From contig NZ_CP054139.1 in assembly GCF_013283875.1 (NCBI RefSeq), forward strand, positions 3,410,001 to 3,474,000: DNA of 64,000 bases. Reading direction: 5' to 3'. This document shows positions 54,313 through 63,341 of the stretch, one piece after another. The notes beneath the pieces were generated by a model, which searched no databases, was not told the origin of the DNA, and worked only from the letters and a program-made list of their open reading frames with translations. Position 1 is the first letter of the stretch; every line of letters starts with the position of its first letter. The stretch is from Mucilaginibacter mali. Its GTDB lineage: Bacteria > Bacteroidota > Bacteroidia > Sphingobacteriales > Sphingobacteriaceae. The position numbers and the translations under genes are program-made.

Positions 54313-55635
54313 ATGAAAATTAACATCCAGCCTGCACAGGGCAAATTGGGTATTTTGATACCCGGCCTTGGTGCAGTAGCAACCACCATCATCGCAGGGG
54401 TTGAAGCCGTAAAAAAAGGCATCTCCAAACCAATAGGCTCGCATACCCAAATGGGTACCATCCGTTTAGGTAAAAGAACGGAAAACCGTAACCCTAAAAT
54501 TAAAGACTTTGTACCACTGGCAAGCCTTGACAATGTTGTGTTCGGCGGCTGGGATGTGTTTTCGGACAATGTATACGAATCGGCCATGAACGCCGAGGTA
54601 CTGGAACCGGGATTACTGTTTGCGGTTAAAGATCAGTTGGAGACTATCGTTCCGATGAAGGCGGCGTTTGATAAAAACTACGCTAAAAACCTGACCGGCA
54701 CTCACGTTAAAACAGGTACCCGTTTAGATATGGCTAACGAGTTGATGGCCGATATCCAAAACTTTAAAGAGAAAAACGGCCTTGACCGCGTTGTGGTATT
54801 ATGGTGCGGTTCTACCGAGATCTACTACGAAGCAAGCGATGTGCACAGCACCCTGGCTAAGTTTGAAGAGGGCCTGAAGAACGATGATCACCTGATTGCG
54901 CCAAGTATGCTTTACGCTTACGCAGCCCTTAAATTAGGTGTACCATTTGTAAACGGCGCGCCAAACTTAACCGTTGATACCCCCGCTTTAATTGAACTGG
55001 CTAAAGAAACCAAAACCCCTATCGCGGGTAAGGATTTCAAGACCGGCCAAACCCTGATGAAAACCATTCTGGCACCAGGTTTAGCTGCACGTTCGTTAGG
55101 CGTACGCGGCTGGTTCAGCACCAATATTTTAGGTAACCGCGATGGTTTGGTACTGGACGATCCGGATAACTTTAAAACCAAAGAAGTTTCTAAACTGGGT
55201 GTATTAGAGGACATCTTTAAACCAGAGGATAACCCTGACCTTTATGGCGATATCTTCCACAAGATCCGTATCAACTACTATCCGCCTCATGGCGATAACA
55301 AGGAAAGCTGGGACAACATTGACATTTTTGGCTGGTTAGGCTACAAAATGCAGATCAAGATCAACTTCCTGTGCCGCGATTCGATCCTGGCGGCCCCGGT
55401 TGCGCTGGACTTGGCCCTCTTTATCGATCTGGCCAAACGTGCCGGTATGGTAGGTATACAGGAGTGGTTATCGTTCTACCTTAAATCGCCGCAAACCGCA
55501 CCTGGTCTGCAGGCCGAGAACGATATCTTTAAACAATTAATTAAACTGGAAAACACACTACGCTACTTAATGGGCGAAGACCTGATCACACATTTAGGTT
55601 TAGACTATTATGATGATGTGTTTGCTAATCAATAA
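54313..55635 (+). CDS. Inositol-3-phosphate synthase (MIPS)
   Basis: A 440-residue NAD-dependent lyase-like isomerase that turns glucose-6-phosphate into inositol-3-phosphate. ILIPGLGAVATTIIAGVEAV is the Rossmann start. HTQMGTIRLGKRTENRNPKI and FGGWDVFSDNVYESAMNAEV are followed by GTHVKTGTRLDMANELMADI. The active-site part has VPFVNGAPNLTVDTP, GKDFKTGQTLMKTILAPGLA with family lysines, and CRDSILAAPVALDLALFIDL. MIPS is rare in bacteria but frequent in Bacteroidota that make inositol lipids. It supplies the inositol head group used by the downstream enzymes. It lies 44 bases after the SDR gene. Confidence 0.95.
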   Translation: MKINIQPAQGKLGILIPGLGAVATTIIAGVEAVKKGISKPIGSHTQMGTIRLGKRTENRNPKIKDFVPLASLDNVVFGGWDVFSDNVYESAMNAEVLEPGLLFAVKDQLETIVPMKAAFDKNYAKNLTGTHVKTGTRLDMANELMADIQNFKEKNGLDRVVVLWCGSTEIYYEASDVHSTLAKFEEGLKNDDHLIAPSMLYAYAALKLGVPFVNGAPNLTVDTPALIELAKETKTPIAGKDFKTGQTLMKTILAPGLAARSLGVRGWFSTNILGNRDGLVLDDPDNFKTKEVSKLGVLEDIFKPEDNPDLYGDIFHKIRINYYPPHGDNKESWDNIDIFGWLGYKMQIKINFLCRDSILAAPVALDLALFIDLAKRAGMVGIQEWLSFYLKSPQTAPGLQAENDIFKQLIKLENTLRYLMGEDLITHLGLDYYDDVFANQ

Positions 55636-56215
55636 TTGATTTTTTGTGTTGGTGGTGATTTAACCACAGAGGACACAGAGATTTTCACAGAGGGCACGGA
55701 GATTTTCTTCGTGCCCTCTGTATTTCGTCTGAACCTGAACTTTAGGAATTTAAGAATGTACAGAATTCCGTGTATTTTATTAATTCTATAAATTCAGCTT
55801 CAAAAAATCTCTGTGTCCTCTGTGCTCATCATATTGCTTATCTCTGTGTTCTTTGTGGTTAAATTCGCCACAACAACACCCCATCTGTATTATTGTCATC
55901 CTAATTCCATACCACTATCTTCAACCAACATTTGACTTTTTGACCACAATAGTCTGTTGGGATTTTTTTTAACTTTGAAACGTTTTTACAGGCTTGTTAA
56001 ACACGCATATATACTATACAAACTAAAAAGCATTTTAGCCCGTATGTAGGTGTTTATGAAAGGATTAAACCCCTTTAAACAAAACATTGTAAATAATGCT
56101 TTACCCCGCGTACTAAAACAAAACCCTTAAAAGGCAATTGTATCAGTAATGTTAAGCATCGATTCACAATTATTTACGGCAAAATAAGTTTGTATTGCGT
56201 AATTGTATTGAACAC
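55636..56215. other. 580-base gap with family C repeat and two promoter boxes
   Basis: Positions 55656-55873 are a long family C repeat (ACCACAGAGGACACAGAGATT to CTCTGTGTTCTTTGTGGTTAAA) with another inner repeat, GAATTTAAG...CTATAAATTC. The remainder is AT-rich and free of genes. TAACTTTG at 55970-55977 and TAAGTTTG at 56185-56192 match TAnnTTTG; the second is the better candidate for the DUF5686 gene, 23 bases before its ATG. Confidence 0.65.
56185..56192 (+). promoter_or_regulatory. -7 promoter box of the DUF5686-led operon
   Basis: TAAGTTTG, a full match, 23 bases before the ATG at 56216. Confidence 0.5.
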
Positions 56216-58780
56216 ATGAATTTTAATCGCTTTATAAAAAATTTACTACTCCCCCTACTTTTACTATTTTGTTCAATACCTGTATTTGCGCAAAGTACCA
56301 TTGTTAGCGGCACCGTTACTGATGCCAACACCAAACAACCACTATCTTTTGTTACCGTAGCTTTCAATGGCTCAACCATCGGCATTAATACTACCGACCA
56401 GGGTAAATACACATTGCGTACATCGCGCACCAATCTTACCCAAATAAAAGCCAGCTTTGTAGGCTATAAACCAGCCTTACTTACTATAGTTCCGGGCAAA
56501 ACGCAGGTGATCAATATCCGCCTTTTCCCCGAAGCACAGGCTTTACAGGAGGTTACCGTAAAATCGGGTAAGAAGCAGAAATATACCAATAAGGATAACC
56601 CGGCGGTGGAACTGATTCGCCAGGTAATTGAGCACAAGCCGCAAAACCGCCCTGAGGCCTACGATTTTGTGGAGTACCGCGCTTACGATAAATTACAGTT
56701 ATCATTCATCAACGTATCTACCCAACTGGCCGAGAAGAAGTTTTTCAGGAAGTATAAGTTTATTTTAGATAACCGCGATACCACACTTGTACCGGGCAAA
56801 TCGTTACTGCCCATGTACCTTGATGAAAAGCTGACCCAAAACTATTACCGCAAAAACCCTGAAAAGAAACGCACGGTGGTGTTAGGCCAAAAAAGTGTAA
56901 ACTTTGGCGCTGCTATAGATCATGACGGCCTTGGCCAATACATTAAGCATATTTATGCCGATGTAGATATTTATGATAACAATATCTTCCTGATCACTAA
57001 TAACTTTTTAAGCCCGATATCAAATTCGGCACCTACATTTTACAAGTTCTTCATCACCGATACCGTGATGGTGAACAATAACAAGCTGATAGAGTTAAGC
57101 TTCACCCCGCGCAACACTACCGACCTGCTGTTTGAGGGCAAGATCTACATTACCCAGGACGGTAACTTCGCGGTGCAAAAGGCTGAACTGATCGTTAACA
57201 AAAACATCAACCTTAACTTTGTAAAATCGCTTACGGTTAACCTGGATTTCGAACAAAATCCGGATGGCCGCTATCACCTGAGCAAAAGCGATATCCTTGC
57301 CGATTTTGGCCTGAACAAGAAAAAGAACGGCGGTATTTTTGGCGATCGTACCATCACCTACAAAAACTACATTGTAAACAAGCAACTGCCCGATACCACT
57401 TATACTAAAGAAGAACCAATAGAAGTATCGGACGAGGTGAAGCACCGCAGCGATGATTTTTGGGAGAAGAACCGTTTAGATACTTTAACCACGGCCGAAT
57501 CTAAGGTGTATAAAAATATCGACAGTCTTTCTAAAATGCCGTCGTTCCGCCGTACGATGGATATCGCAACGCTGGTACTGGCCGGTTATAAATCATTCGG
57601 CCCCTTCGAGATGGGCCCGGCTAACGCATTTTACAGCTTTAATCCTATAGAAGGCTTCAGGCTGCGCCTTGGTGGCCGTACCACACCCGAATTGAGTAAG
57701 CGTTACTATTTTGAAACCTACGGTGCGTATGGTTTTAAGGATGAAAAGTGGAAGTACTTTTTCAGCGCCACCTATTCACTAAACGATAAATCCATTTATA
57801 AGTTCCCGCAAAACTATATCCGTGCCAGTGTAAACCGCGACACCAAGATACCAGGGCAAAACCTGCAATTTGTGCAGGAGGATAACTTTTTGCTATCATT
57901 TAAACGCGGCGAGAACGATAAATACCTGTACAACGATTTTTATAAGCTCAACTACGTGCACGAGTATTACAGCCACTTCTCATACGCGCTGACTTTGAGC
58001 AACTGGACACAATCGCCTGCCGGCTCTTTGTATTTTATACAAAATGCCAACACCGCGAATGCCAATACCATCCACAGCTTAACTACTACCGAGGCCGAGC
58101 TGCAACTGCGCTACGCCCCGCACGAACAATTTTACCAGGGCAAGATCTATCGTATCCCTATCCCTAATACCTACCCTATTTTTACGGTTAACTATACACA
58201 GGGGATAAAAAATGTGTTCAACAGTTCGTATAATTATCAAAATATCGATCTGCGCTGGGACCAGCACATCCTTGAATCGATATTCGGTTATTCGGATATT
58301 TCTGTTGAGGGTAACCGCATACTGGGTAATGTACCTTATCCGTTGTTGAATATTCACCAGGCCAATCAAACCTATGCCTACGATATCGAATCGTACAACC
58401 TGATGAACTTTTTAGAGTTTGTGAGCGACAAGTATGTAGCCCTGAAGATCGATCAGCACTGGGAAGGTTTCTTCTTTAATAAGATACCGCTGCTAAAAAA
58501 ATTAAAACTTCGTGAAACCACATCGTTTAAATTATTGTATGGTAGTGTAGGTGATAATAATAACCCCAACATCCACCCGTCGTTATATGCCTACCCGGTG
58601 CAGGCTAATGGCGCGCCTATCACCTATGGTTTAGGTAATACCCCTTATATGGAGGGCAGCGTTGGCGTGGAGAACATATTTAAATTTATACGTGTAGACG
58701 CGGTAAAACGCTTCTCATACCTTGATCATCCGGGCATAGCCACCTGGGGTTTACGTACCAGGGTTAAGTTTGATTTTTAA
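56216..58780 (+). CDS. DUF5686 and carboxypeptidase-regulatory-like outer membrane protein
   Basis: An 854-residue exported protein. Signal peptide to about residue 26 (IPVFAQ). A carboxypeptidase-regulatory-like domain follows (about 29-115, VSGTVTDANTKQPLSFVTVA), then the DUF5686 region with many beta strands (FVEYRAYDKLQLSFINVSTQ and later), ending as a barrel with an RTRVKFDF terminus. DUF5686 proteins are outer-membrane proteins of unknown role. It begins the second half of the inositol-sphingolipid locus, 34 bases before the CDP-alcohol phosphatidyltransferase gene. Whether it helps bring lipids to the outer membrane is speculation. I start it at the ATG at 56216; an in-frame TTG at 56195 is less likely. 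Confidence 0.9.
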   Translation: MNFNRFIKNLLLPLLLLFCSIPVFAQSTIVSGTVTDANTKQPLSFVTVAFNGSTIGINTTDQGKYTLRTSRTNLTQIKASFVGYKPALLTIVPGKTQVINIRLFPEAQALQEVTVKSGKKQKYTNKDNPAVELIRQVIEHKPQNRPEAYDFVEYRAYDKLQLSFINVSTQLAEKKFFRKYKFILDNRDTTLVPGKSLLPMYLDEKLTQNYYRKNPEKKRTVVLGQKSVNFGAAIDHDGLGQYIKHIYADVDIYDNNIFLITNNFLSPISNSAPTFYKFFITDTVMVNNNKLIELSFTPRNTTDLLFEGKIYITQDGNFAVQKAELIVNKNINLNFVKSLTVNLDFEQNPDGRYHLSKSDILADFGLNKKKNGGIFGDRTITYKNYIVNKQLPDTTYTKEEPIEVSDEVKHRSDDFWEKNRLDTLTTAESKVYKNIDSLSKMPSFRRTMDIATLVLAGYKSFGPFEMGPANAFYSFNPIEGFRLRLGGRTTPELSKRYYFETYGAYGFKDEKWKYFFSATYSLNDKSIYKFPQNYIRASVNRDTKIPGQNLQFVQEDNFLLSFKRGENDKYLYNDFYKLNYVHEYYSHFSYALTLSNWTQSPAGSLYFIQNANTANANTIHSLTTTEAELQLRYAPHEQFYQGKIYRIPIPNTYPIFTVNYTQGIKNVFNSSYNYQNIDLRWDQHILESIFGYSDISVEGNRILGNVPYPLLNIHQANQTYAYDIESYNLMNFLEFVSDKYVALKIDQHWEGFFFNKIPLLKKLKLRETTSFKLLYGSVGDNNNPNIHPSLYAYPVQANGAPITYGLGNTPYMEGSVGVENIFKFIRVDAVKRFSYLDHPGIATWGLRTRVKFDF

Positions 58781-58814
58781 TTTTTGTATTTTTAGCTGCT
58801 TTTTAAAACAGATC

Positions 58815-59552
58815 ATGGACACGCAGGCACCTACTTCATTACGCACTAACCTGCAGTTAGGCATTTACAAGGTGATAGACCCCTTTGTTAAACTTTTAAT
58901 AAAGCTGGGCCTTACGCCAAATGCCGTAACATCAATTGGTTTTGTGCTGAATGTGGGTGTAGCCGTGATATTTATCATCGGGGCCGAAGAAGGCAACCGC
59001 GGCGACCTGAGCTATGTAGGCTGGGCGGGCGGCCTGATCTTATTTGCCGGCTTGTTTGATATGCTGGACGGGCAGGTTGCGCGTTTGGGCAATATGAAAT
59101 CAACATTCGGCGCCCTGTACGATTCGGTGCTCGACCGTTACAGCGAGCTCATTATGTTCCTGGGTATCTGCTATTACCTGGTGGCGCACCACTATTTCAT
59201 CAGTTCCATCGCGGCTTTTATCGCCATGATCGGCTCGATGATGGTAAGTTATGTGCGTGCCCGTGCCGAGGGGCTTGGTGTTGAGTGCAAAGGCGGCCTG
59301 ATGCAACGCCCTGAGCGTGTGGTAACTATTGGCCTTTGCGCCATTTTGTGCGGAGTAATGTCTATTTACCTGGGCGGAAATTACAAATTGTTTATCCCTG
59401 GTATTAAATATCACGTGTTCGAAACCATCTCGATATTTACCATCCCAATCGTCATCCTTTCGTTTTTAACAAATATTACCGCTTTTAACAGGTTGGTTGA
59501 AGCCAAAAAATCGCTGTTAGAGAAAGATAAGAATAATAACAACCTTAATTAA
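58815..59552 (+). CDS. CDP-alcohol phosphatidyltransferase, candidate phosphatidylinositol(-phosphate) synthase
   Basis: A 245-residue membrane enzyme. The full family signature is present: D85-G86, A89-R90, G99, D103 and D107 (DGQVAR, eight residues, G, three, D, three, D), which binds the metal and CDP-diacylglycerol. Six or so membrane helices follow the amphipathic N-terminus. In this family the acceptor (inositol, inositol phosphate, glycerol phosphate, serine) is not fixed by the signature. The nearby MIPS suggests inositol or its phosphate. If it uses inositol phosphate, a phosphatase is still needed. I start it at the ATG at 58815. Its stop overlaps the next start (TAATG). Confidence 0.9.
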   Translation: MDTQAPTSLRTNLQLGIYKVIDPFVKLLIKLGLTPNAVTSIGFVLNVGVAVIFIIGAEEGNRGDLSYVGWAGGLILFAGLFDMLDGQVARLGNMKSTFGALYDSVLDRYSELIMFLGICYYLVAHHYFISSIAAFIAMIGSMMVSYVRARAEGLGVECKGGLMQRPERVVTIGLCAILCGVMSIYLGGNYKLFIPGIKYHVFETISIFTIPIVILSFLTNITAFNRLVEAKKSLLEKDKNNNNLN

Positions 59553-60130
59553 TGCGCCCTCTATTTCTATTATTACTGGTATCCTCCATATTTCTGCAGG
59601 GGTTTACCAGTCAAAAGGTGAAGATCAATGCCGACGGTGATACCGTAAAAAGAAACTTAAGAAAAGAACTTCACTTTCCCGAACCGACAAACGTTAGCAA
59701 ACTTTTCTACATTCAGCGCGACCCTAACACCAACACACTGATATACGAACTGAATACCGATAAAAGCGGCAACCTGGATACCGATAACCCTATGCACGTA
59801 TACTGGATAAAGTATGCCGAGAAAGGCCAGCGCGAAGAACTGAACTATATACAGCGCAAATTTGCCTACGGTATTACCACCAAGCCTATAAAAAACGATG
59901 AATATGATGTGCGTTTTGTAGCTTATAAAAAGCTTCCGCTCAACCTGCAGCGCAGCAATGACGGGAAATATCATATCTTCGCCACAATTGCTAAGAAGCA
60001 AGCCATACTAAATCGTATATTTGTTAAAATTGACGGCGGATCGTTCTGGATACCCAACATTATTTATGTGGAGATGACCGGCACCGACCCATCGACAGGA
60101 AAAGAGATAGCTGAGCGTTTTAAACCCTGA
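59552..60130 (+). CDS. DUF4833 protein, exported
   Basis: A 192-residue protein with a signal peptide (about residues 1-20). The mature part is the DUF4833 domain: KLFYIQRDPNTNTLIYELNT, DNPMHVYWIKYAEKGQREEL, NYIQRKFAYGITTKPIKNDE and FVKIDGGSFWIPNIIYVEMT. The function of DUF4833 is unknown. It is translated with a one-base overlap after the phosphatidyltransferase and is followed eight bases later by the hydroxylase gene, so it is deeply embedded in the lipid operon. It could be an exported helper or a lipid-binding protein of the pathway; the sequence shows only that it is soluble and beta-rich. Confidence 0.88.
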   Translation: MRPLFLLLLVSSIFLQGFTSQKVKINADGDTVKRNLRKELHFPEPTNVSKLFYIQRDPNTNTLIYELNTDKSGNLDTDNPMHVYWIKYAEKGQREELNYIQRKFAYGITTKPIKNDEYDVRFVAYKKLPLNLQRSNDGKYHIFATIAKKQAILNRIFVKIDGGSFWIPNIIYVEMTGTDPSTGKEIAERFKP

Positions 60131-60137
60131 TTGAGCA

Positions 60138-60758
60138 ATGAAAAAGAACTATGTTTCGAACTCTACCGAGAGTGTACGAATGTTTAAAAGCGACTTTTTG
60201 GAGAGTCTTTCAAAGGTGCATTTCACCGTGCCCCTGTATGTATATATCCCCGTGATACTGGCCTGCACTTATACGGCGCTGGCTGTTACCGGTTTAGGCG
60301 TGGTAAACTTTATCGAAATGTTTATCGCCGGGCTGTTCATCTGGACGCTGACCGAATATGTACTGCACCGCTTTGTATTTCATTTTGTACCGAAATCAAA
60401 ATGGGGTTTGCGTCTGCACTTTATCTTCCACGGCGTACATCACGATTACCCAAGCGATGCCTTGCGCCTGGTGATGCCGCTTTCGGCAAGTATTCCACTG
60501 GCTACCGGTTTCTTCTTCTTGTTTAAGGCCCTGTTGCCGCATGATCATGTGTATGGTTTCTTCGCCGGCTTTATCCTGGGTTACCTGTTTTACGATATTG
60601 GCCACTACGCCATACACCACTTTAACTTTAAAGGCGGCATGTGGAAAAGGATCAAACAACACCACATGCTGCACCACTATGGCGATCCGAGCCGCGGCTA
60701 CGGGGTAAGTTCGCCGTTTTGGGATAAGATCTTCCGTTCCGATTTCGCTAAAAAATAG
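60138..60758 (+). CDS. Fatty acid hydroxylase superfamily protein
   Basis: A 206-residue membrane di-iron oxygenase. The histidine motifs are HRFVFH (77-82), HGVHHDYP (98-105), HYAIHH (156-161) and HHMLHHYG (175-182), the full set for the metal pair. Membrane helices lie around residues 33-72 and 117-150. The size and the HGVHHDYPSD segment resemble the ceramide fatty-acid 2-hydroxylases (FA2H/Scs7-like) without the cytochrome b5 domain. With SPT and an AUR1-like gene nearby, hydroxylation of the N-acyl chain or the sphingoid base is likely. It sits seven bases after the DUF4833 gene. Confidence 0.88.
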   Translation: MKKNYVSNSTESVRMFKSDFLESLSKVHFTVPLYVYIPVILACTYTALAVTGLGVVNFIEMFIAGLFIWTLTEYVLHRFVFHFVPKSKWGLRLHFIFHGVHHDYPSDALRLVMPLSASIPLATGFFFLFKALLPHDHVYGFFAGFILGYLFYDIGHYAIHHFNFKGGMWKRIKQHHMLHHYGDPSRGYGVSSPFWDKIFRSDFAKK

Positions 60759-60759
60759 T

Positions 60760-61695
60760 ATGCAGCAGGCTAAGGCCCCGGGCGTTACGGTTAACGCCCG
60801 CTCTATTACTTTTCTAACTGTTGTTTCGGTAGTTTATTTGTTACTATCGCGCTTTTTCATCGGCCCCAAAAGCGATGAACTGGTGCTGGTGGTAATTGTG
60901 AACGTGCTGTTTTATGCCGCGCCTATCACCCGCAAGTTTATTTTAGGCTTCTCGATATTTGTGATCTATTGGATCATATTTGATTCGATGAAGGCTTGGC
61001 CTAACTACCGTTTTAACCCGGTGCATATTAAAGAGCTTTACGATTTTGATAAAGGCTTATTCGGTACCTGGTACCAGGGCAAGCGCATCACCATGAACGA
61101 ATACTGGCTGATCAATCATACGCCAACTGTCGATCTGATCACGGGCTTGTTCTATTTATGCTGGATACCCGTACCGCTGGGTTTCGCTACTTATTTATTC
61201 TTCACCCGCAAAAAGGAATTCCTGTATTTCGCCCTCACATTTTTCACGGTGAACATACTGGGCTTTATTATTTACTACACCTATCCTGCCGCCCCGCCAT
61301 GGTATGTGCAAATGCGTGGCTTCCAGTTCATCGCTAATACACCCGGTAACACCGGCGGCCTGGCCCGCTTTGATAGCCTTGTACATGCCGATGTTTTTAA
61401 AGGTATTTATGTAAAAGGGTCAAACGTTTTCGCGGCCATGCCTTCGCTGCATTCATCGTACCCGGTTATTGTGCTTTACTACGGCCTGCGCAACAAGCTG
61501 AAGTGGGCGAATATCTTTTTCGCCATGGTAATGTTGGGTATTTGGTTCACTGCTGTATACGCCAGCCATCACTATGTGGTTGACGTATTGTCAGGAATAG
61601 TGTGTGCTATAACAGGCATTTCTTTATTTAATTTTATAGCCAAACTTAAACCGGTACAATCATTTTTAAATAAATACGCAAGTATTATCTCCTGA
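60760..61695 (+). CDS. PAP2-family inositolphosphotransferase, AUR1-like (candidate IPC synthase)
   Basis: A 311-residue membrane protein of the PAP2_3 type. Six membrane helices are visible. The motifs match fungal AUR1 in order: YTYPAAPPWYVQ (175-182), FAAMPSLHSSYP (224-235, catalytic H231), and YASHHYVVDVLSG (268-279, catalytic H271 and D275). AUR1 moves phosphoinositol from phosphatidylinositol onto ceramide and releases diacylglycerol. A plain lipid phosphatase is the alternative, as the active site is shared. The MIPS, phosphatidyltransferase and SPT genes nearby favour AUR1 activity. The gene starts one base after the hydroxylase stop and closes the operon. Confidence 0.85.
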   Translation: MQQAKAPGVTVNARSITFLTVVSVVYLLLSRFFIGPKSDELVLVVIVNVLFYAAPITRKFILGFSIFVIYWIIFDSMKAWPNYRFNPVHIKELYDFDKGLFGTWYQGKRITMNEYWLINHTPTVDLITGLFYLCWIPVPLGFATYLFFTRKKEFLYFALTFFTVNILGFIIYYTYPAAPPWYVQMRGFQFIANTPGNTGGLARFDSLVHADVFKGIYVKGSNVFAAMPSLHSSYPVIVLYYGLRNKLKWANIFFAMVMLGIWFTAVYASHHYVVDVLSGIVCAITGISLFNFIAKLKPVQSFLNKYASIIS

Positions 61696-61829
61696 TATCA
61701 GCTTACCGATATTCGTTATCAATATTTTTAAATACTAATTAAATCCCCTTATCCGCTCTTTAATCCGGGAACCGGCCCTGGATAAAAAACGGCATATTAT
61801 TTGCACGTGTAGGTTTAACTGAAACTTAT

Positions 61830-63224
61830 ATGAAAAAAGCACTACTTATTTTCATTATTTGCTTTACCGCATCTGTGCAGCGTATACATGCTCAAATGGC
61901 GGCGGTTTCAGGCAGTTCAGTATCCGCTGTAACATCATCCAGCTATATATCAGGCGCTATAACCGATACTATAAAGTGGGATGCCTTTATAACTAAAAAT
62001 AAGGCAACTTTAGCAAAAGCACAGGCTGCGATTGCTGCAGCAAAACAAGCGGATTCATTAGATTTTGTTACCATGCTGGCCACCACCGCTAATGACCTGA
62101 AAAACAACATTGGCGTATACGGCTTATTTTATCCCAAAGTAGAAATAGCGAAGGTTGAACCTCAGCCCGAAGCTGTAAAGATCAATCCATACAAACACCA
62201 GGATTCGCTGGCATTTATCCACTTGCTGTTAGCCAACACCGATAGCATGAAAAGCCGGATAGGCTTGCTATCCTTTGTCCCAACCCGAAGCATCACAGCC
62301 GAAAGGGTACTGATAGTGTCTGATAACGACAAGCACCCCGAAGTGCTGGCATCGACAGATGTAAGTATGGCCTATTATGTACGCGCGCTGGAAAAGGCCG
62401 ATACTGCAAACAACCCTTTTAAACCGGTTACCGATGATGAATTGCAGGCCAGTTTGGGGAAAAGAATAGCAGCGTCCTTTAAAGACCTGGCAGCTACCGA
62501 TACGCTGCAACCATCGATGCGCCCGCAAACACCGGCACCTATTGCCCAGCTTAAACAACAGCTTGTGCTGGTTACCAATGATACCATAAGAGGATCGTAC
62601 TATCAGAAAATAGCTGATTATTACCTGTTAAAATACGATTCGGTAACGGTGAGAAAAACAAAGCTGGCCTACCAGGAAGCAGCTATCGAGTATACCATGA
62701 AGGCCCTGCATTCGTATTCAAAATACAGCAATAACCTGGGCCTGCGCACCTGCTTTAATAACCTGGCACGTGTTTATAAAGATCAGCGGAAGTTTAGCCA
62801 GGCTAAATGGTTTATCCTGCAATCAAACACCATGTCGCGCCAGATCAACGATGTGCCTAATATCATCTCCAGCCTGGTGGTTTTGGCCGATATTAAAATG
62901 GCGATAAAAGATTACAGCCTGGCCAAAGGCGATTTGGAGGAGGCGTTAACGCTGTCTACCCAAAATAAATTCCCAAAGCAGGAATCGATAGTGCAGGTAA
63001 GCTTTTCAAATCTCTATACCAATTTAAAAGATCCTAAAAAGGCGACCATCGCCTTAAAGCGCCATGATTTTATAGAAGATTCCCTCGTAAAAGCCGAAGA
63101 AGCCCAACGCCTTGCCGAACTGAAAGCACAGGATAGCACCAGGCAGGTCAAAAAAAAACTCTATACCTCAGCTGGCAAAAAAGACTTGAAAACAAACTCG
63201 CTCAAGAAAACAGTTTCATTATAA
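61830..63224 (+). CDS. Exported TPR-like protein, C-terminal anchor out of frame
   Basis: A 464-residue protein with a signal peptide (to about residue 21, IHAQ). The N-terminal half is a low-complexity helical stretch; the second half (about residues 240-420) is a set of TPR-like repeats (YYQKIADYYLLKYDSVTVRK, NNLGLRTCFNNLARVYKDQR, and more). The frame ends at 63224 with LKKTVSL. In the -1 frame the DNA right here reads QENSFIIILIATITLIVATL and then LIYYRKKKK, ending at 63292. This is a typical membrane anchor. The frame change most easily happens at the nine-A run at 63150-63158 or the six-A run at 63177. Relatives end in such an anchor (sensor-like TPR proteins). Confidence 0.8.
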   Translation: MKKALLIFIICFTASVQRIHAQMAAVSGSSVSAVTSSSYISGAITDTIKWDAFITKNKATLAKAQAAIAAAKQADSLDFVTMLATTANDLKNNIGVYGLFYPKVEIAKVEPQPEAVKINPYKHQDSLAFIHLLLANTDSMKSRIGLLSFVPTRSITAERVLIVSDNDKHPEVLASTDVSMAYYVRALEKADTANNPFKPVTDDELQASLGKRIAASFKDLAATDTLQPSMRPQTPAPIAQLKQQLVLVTNDTIRGSYYQKIADYYLLKYDSVTVRKTKLAYQEAAIEYTMKALHSYSKYSNNLGLRTCFNNLARVYKDQRKFSQAKWFILQSNTMSRQINDVPNIISSLVVLADIKMAIKDYSLAKGDLEEALTLSTQNKFPKQESIVQVSFSNLYTNLKDPKKATIALKRHDFIEDSLVKAEEAQRLAELKAQDSTRQVKKKLYTSAGKKDLKTNSLKKTVSL

Positions 63225-63292
63225 TATTAATTGCGACTATTACGTTAATAGTTGCCACCCTGTTAATTTACTATCGTAAAAAGAAAAAGTAA
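63150..63292 (+). pseudogene. Out-of-frame C-terminal membrane anchor of the TPR protein
   Basis: From the nine-A run to the TAA at 63290-63292 the -1 frame has no stop. It encodes a helix SFIIILIATITLIVATLLIY and a KKKK tail, i.e. a plausible missing C-terminus of the preceding gene. It may be a sequencing or real indel, phase variation, or ribosomal slippage. Confidence 0.55.
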
Positions 63293-63341
63293 TTTTCGCG
63301 CGATTAAACCCGGGCTTTAAAGGGCAGTCTTATAGACAATT

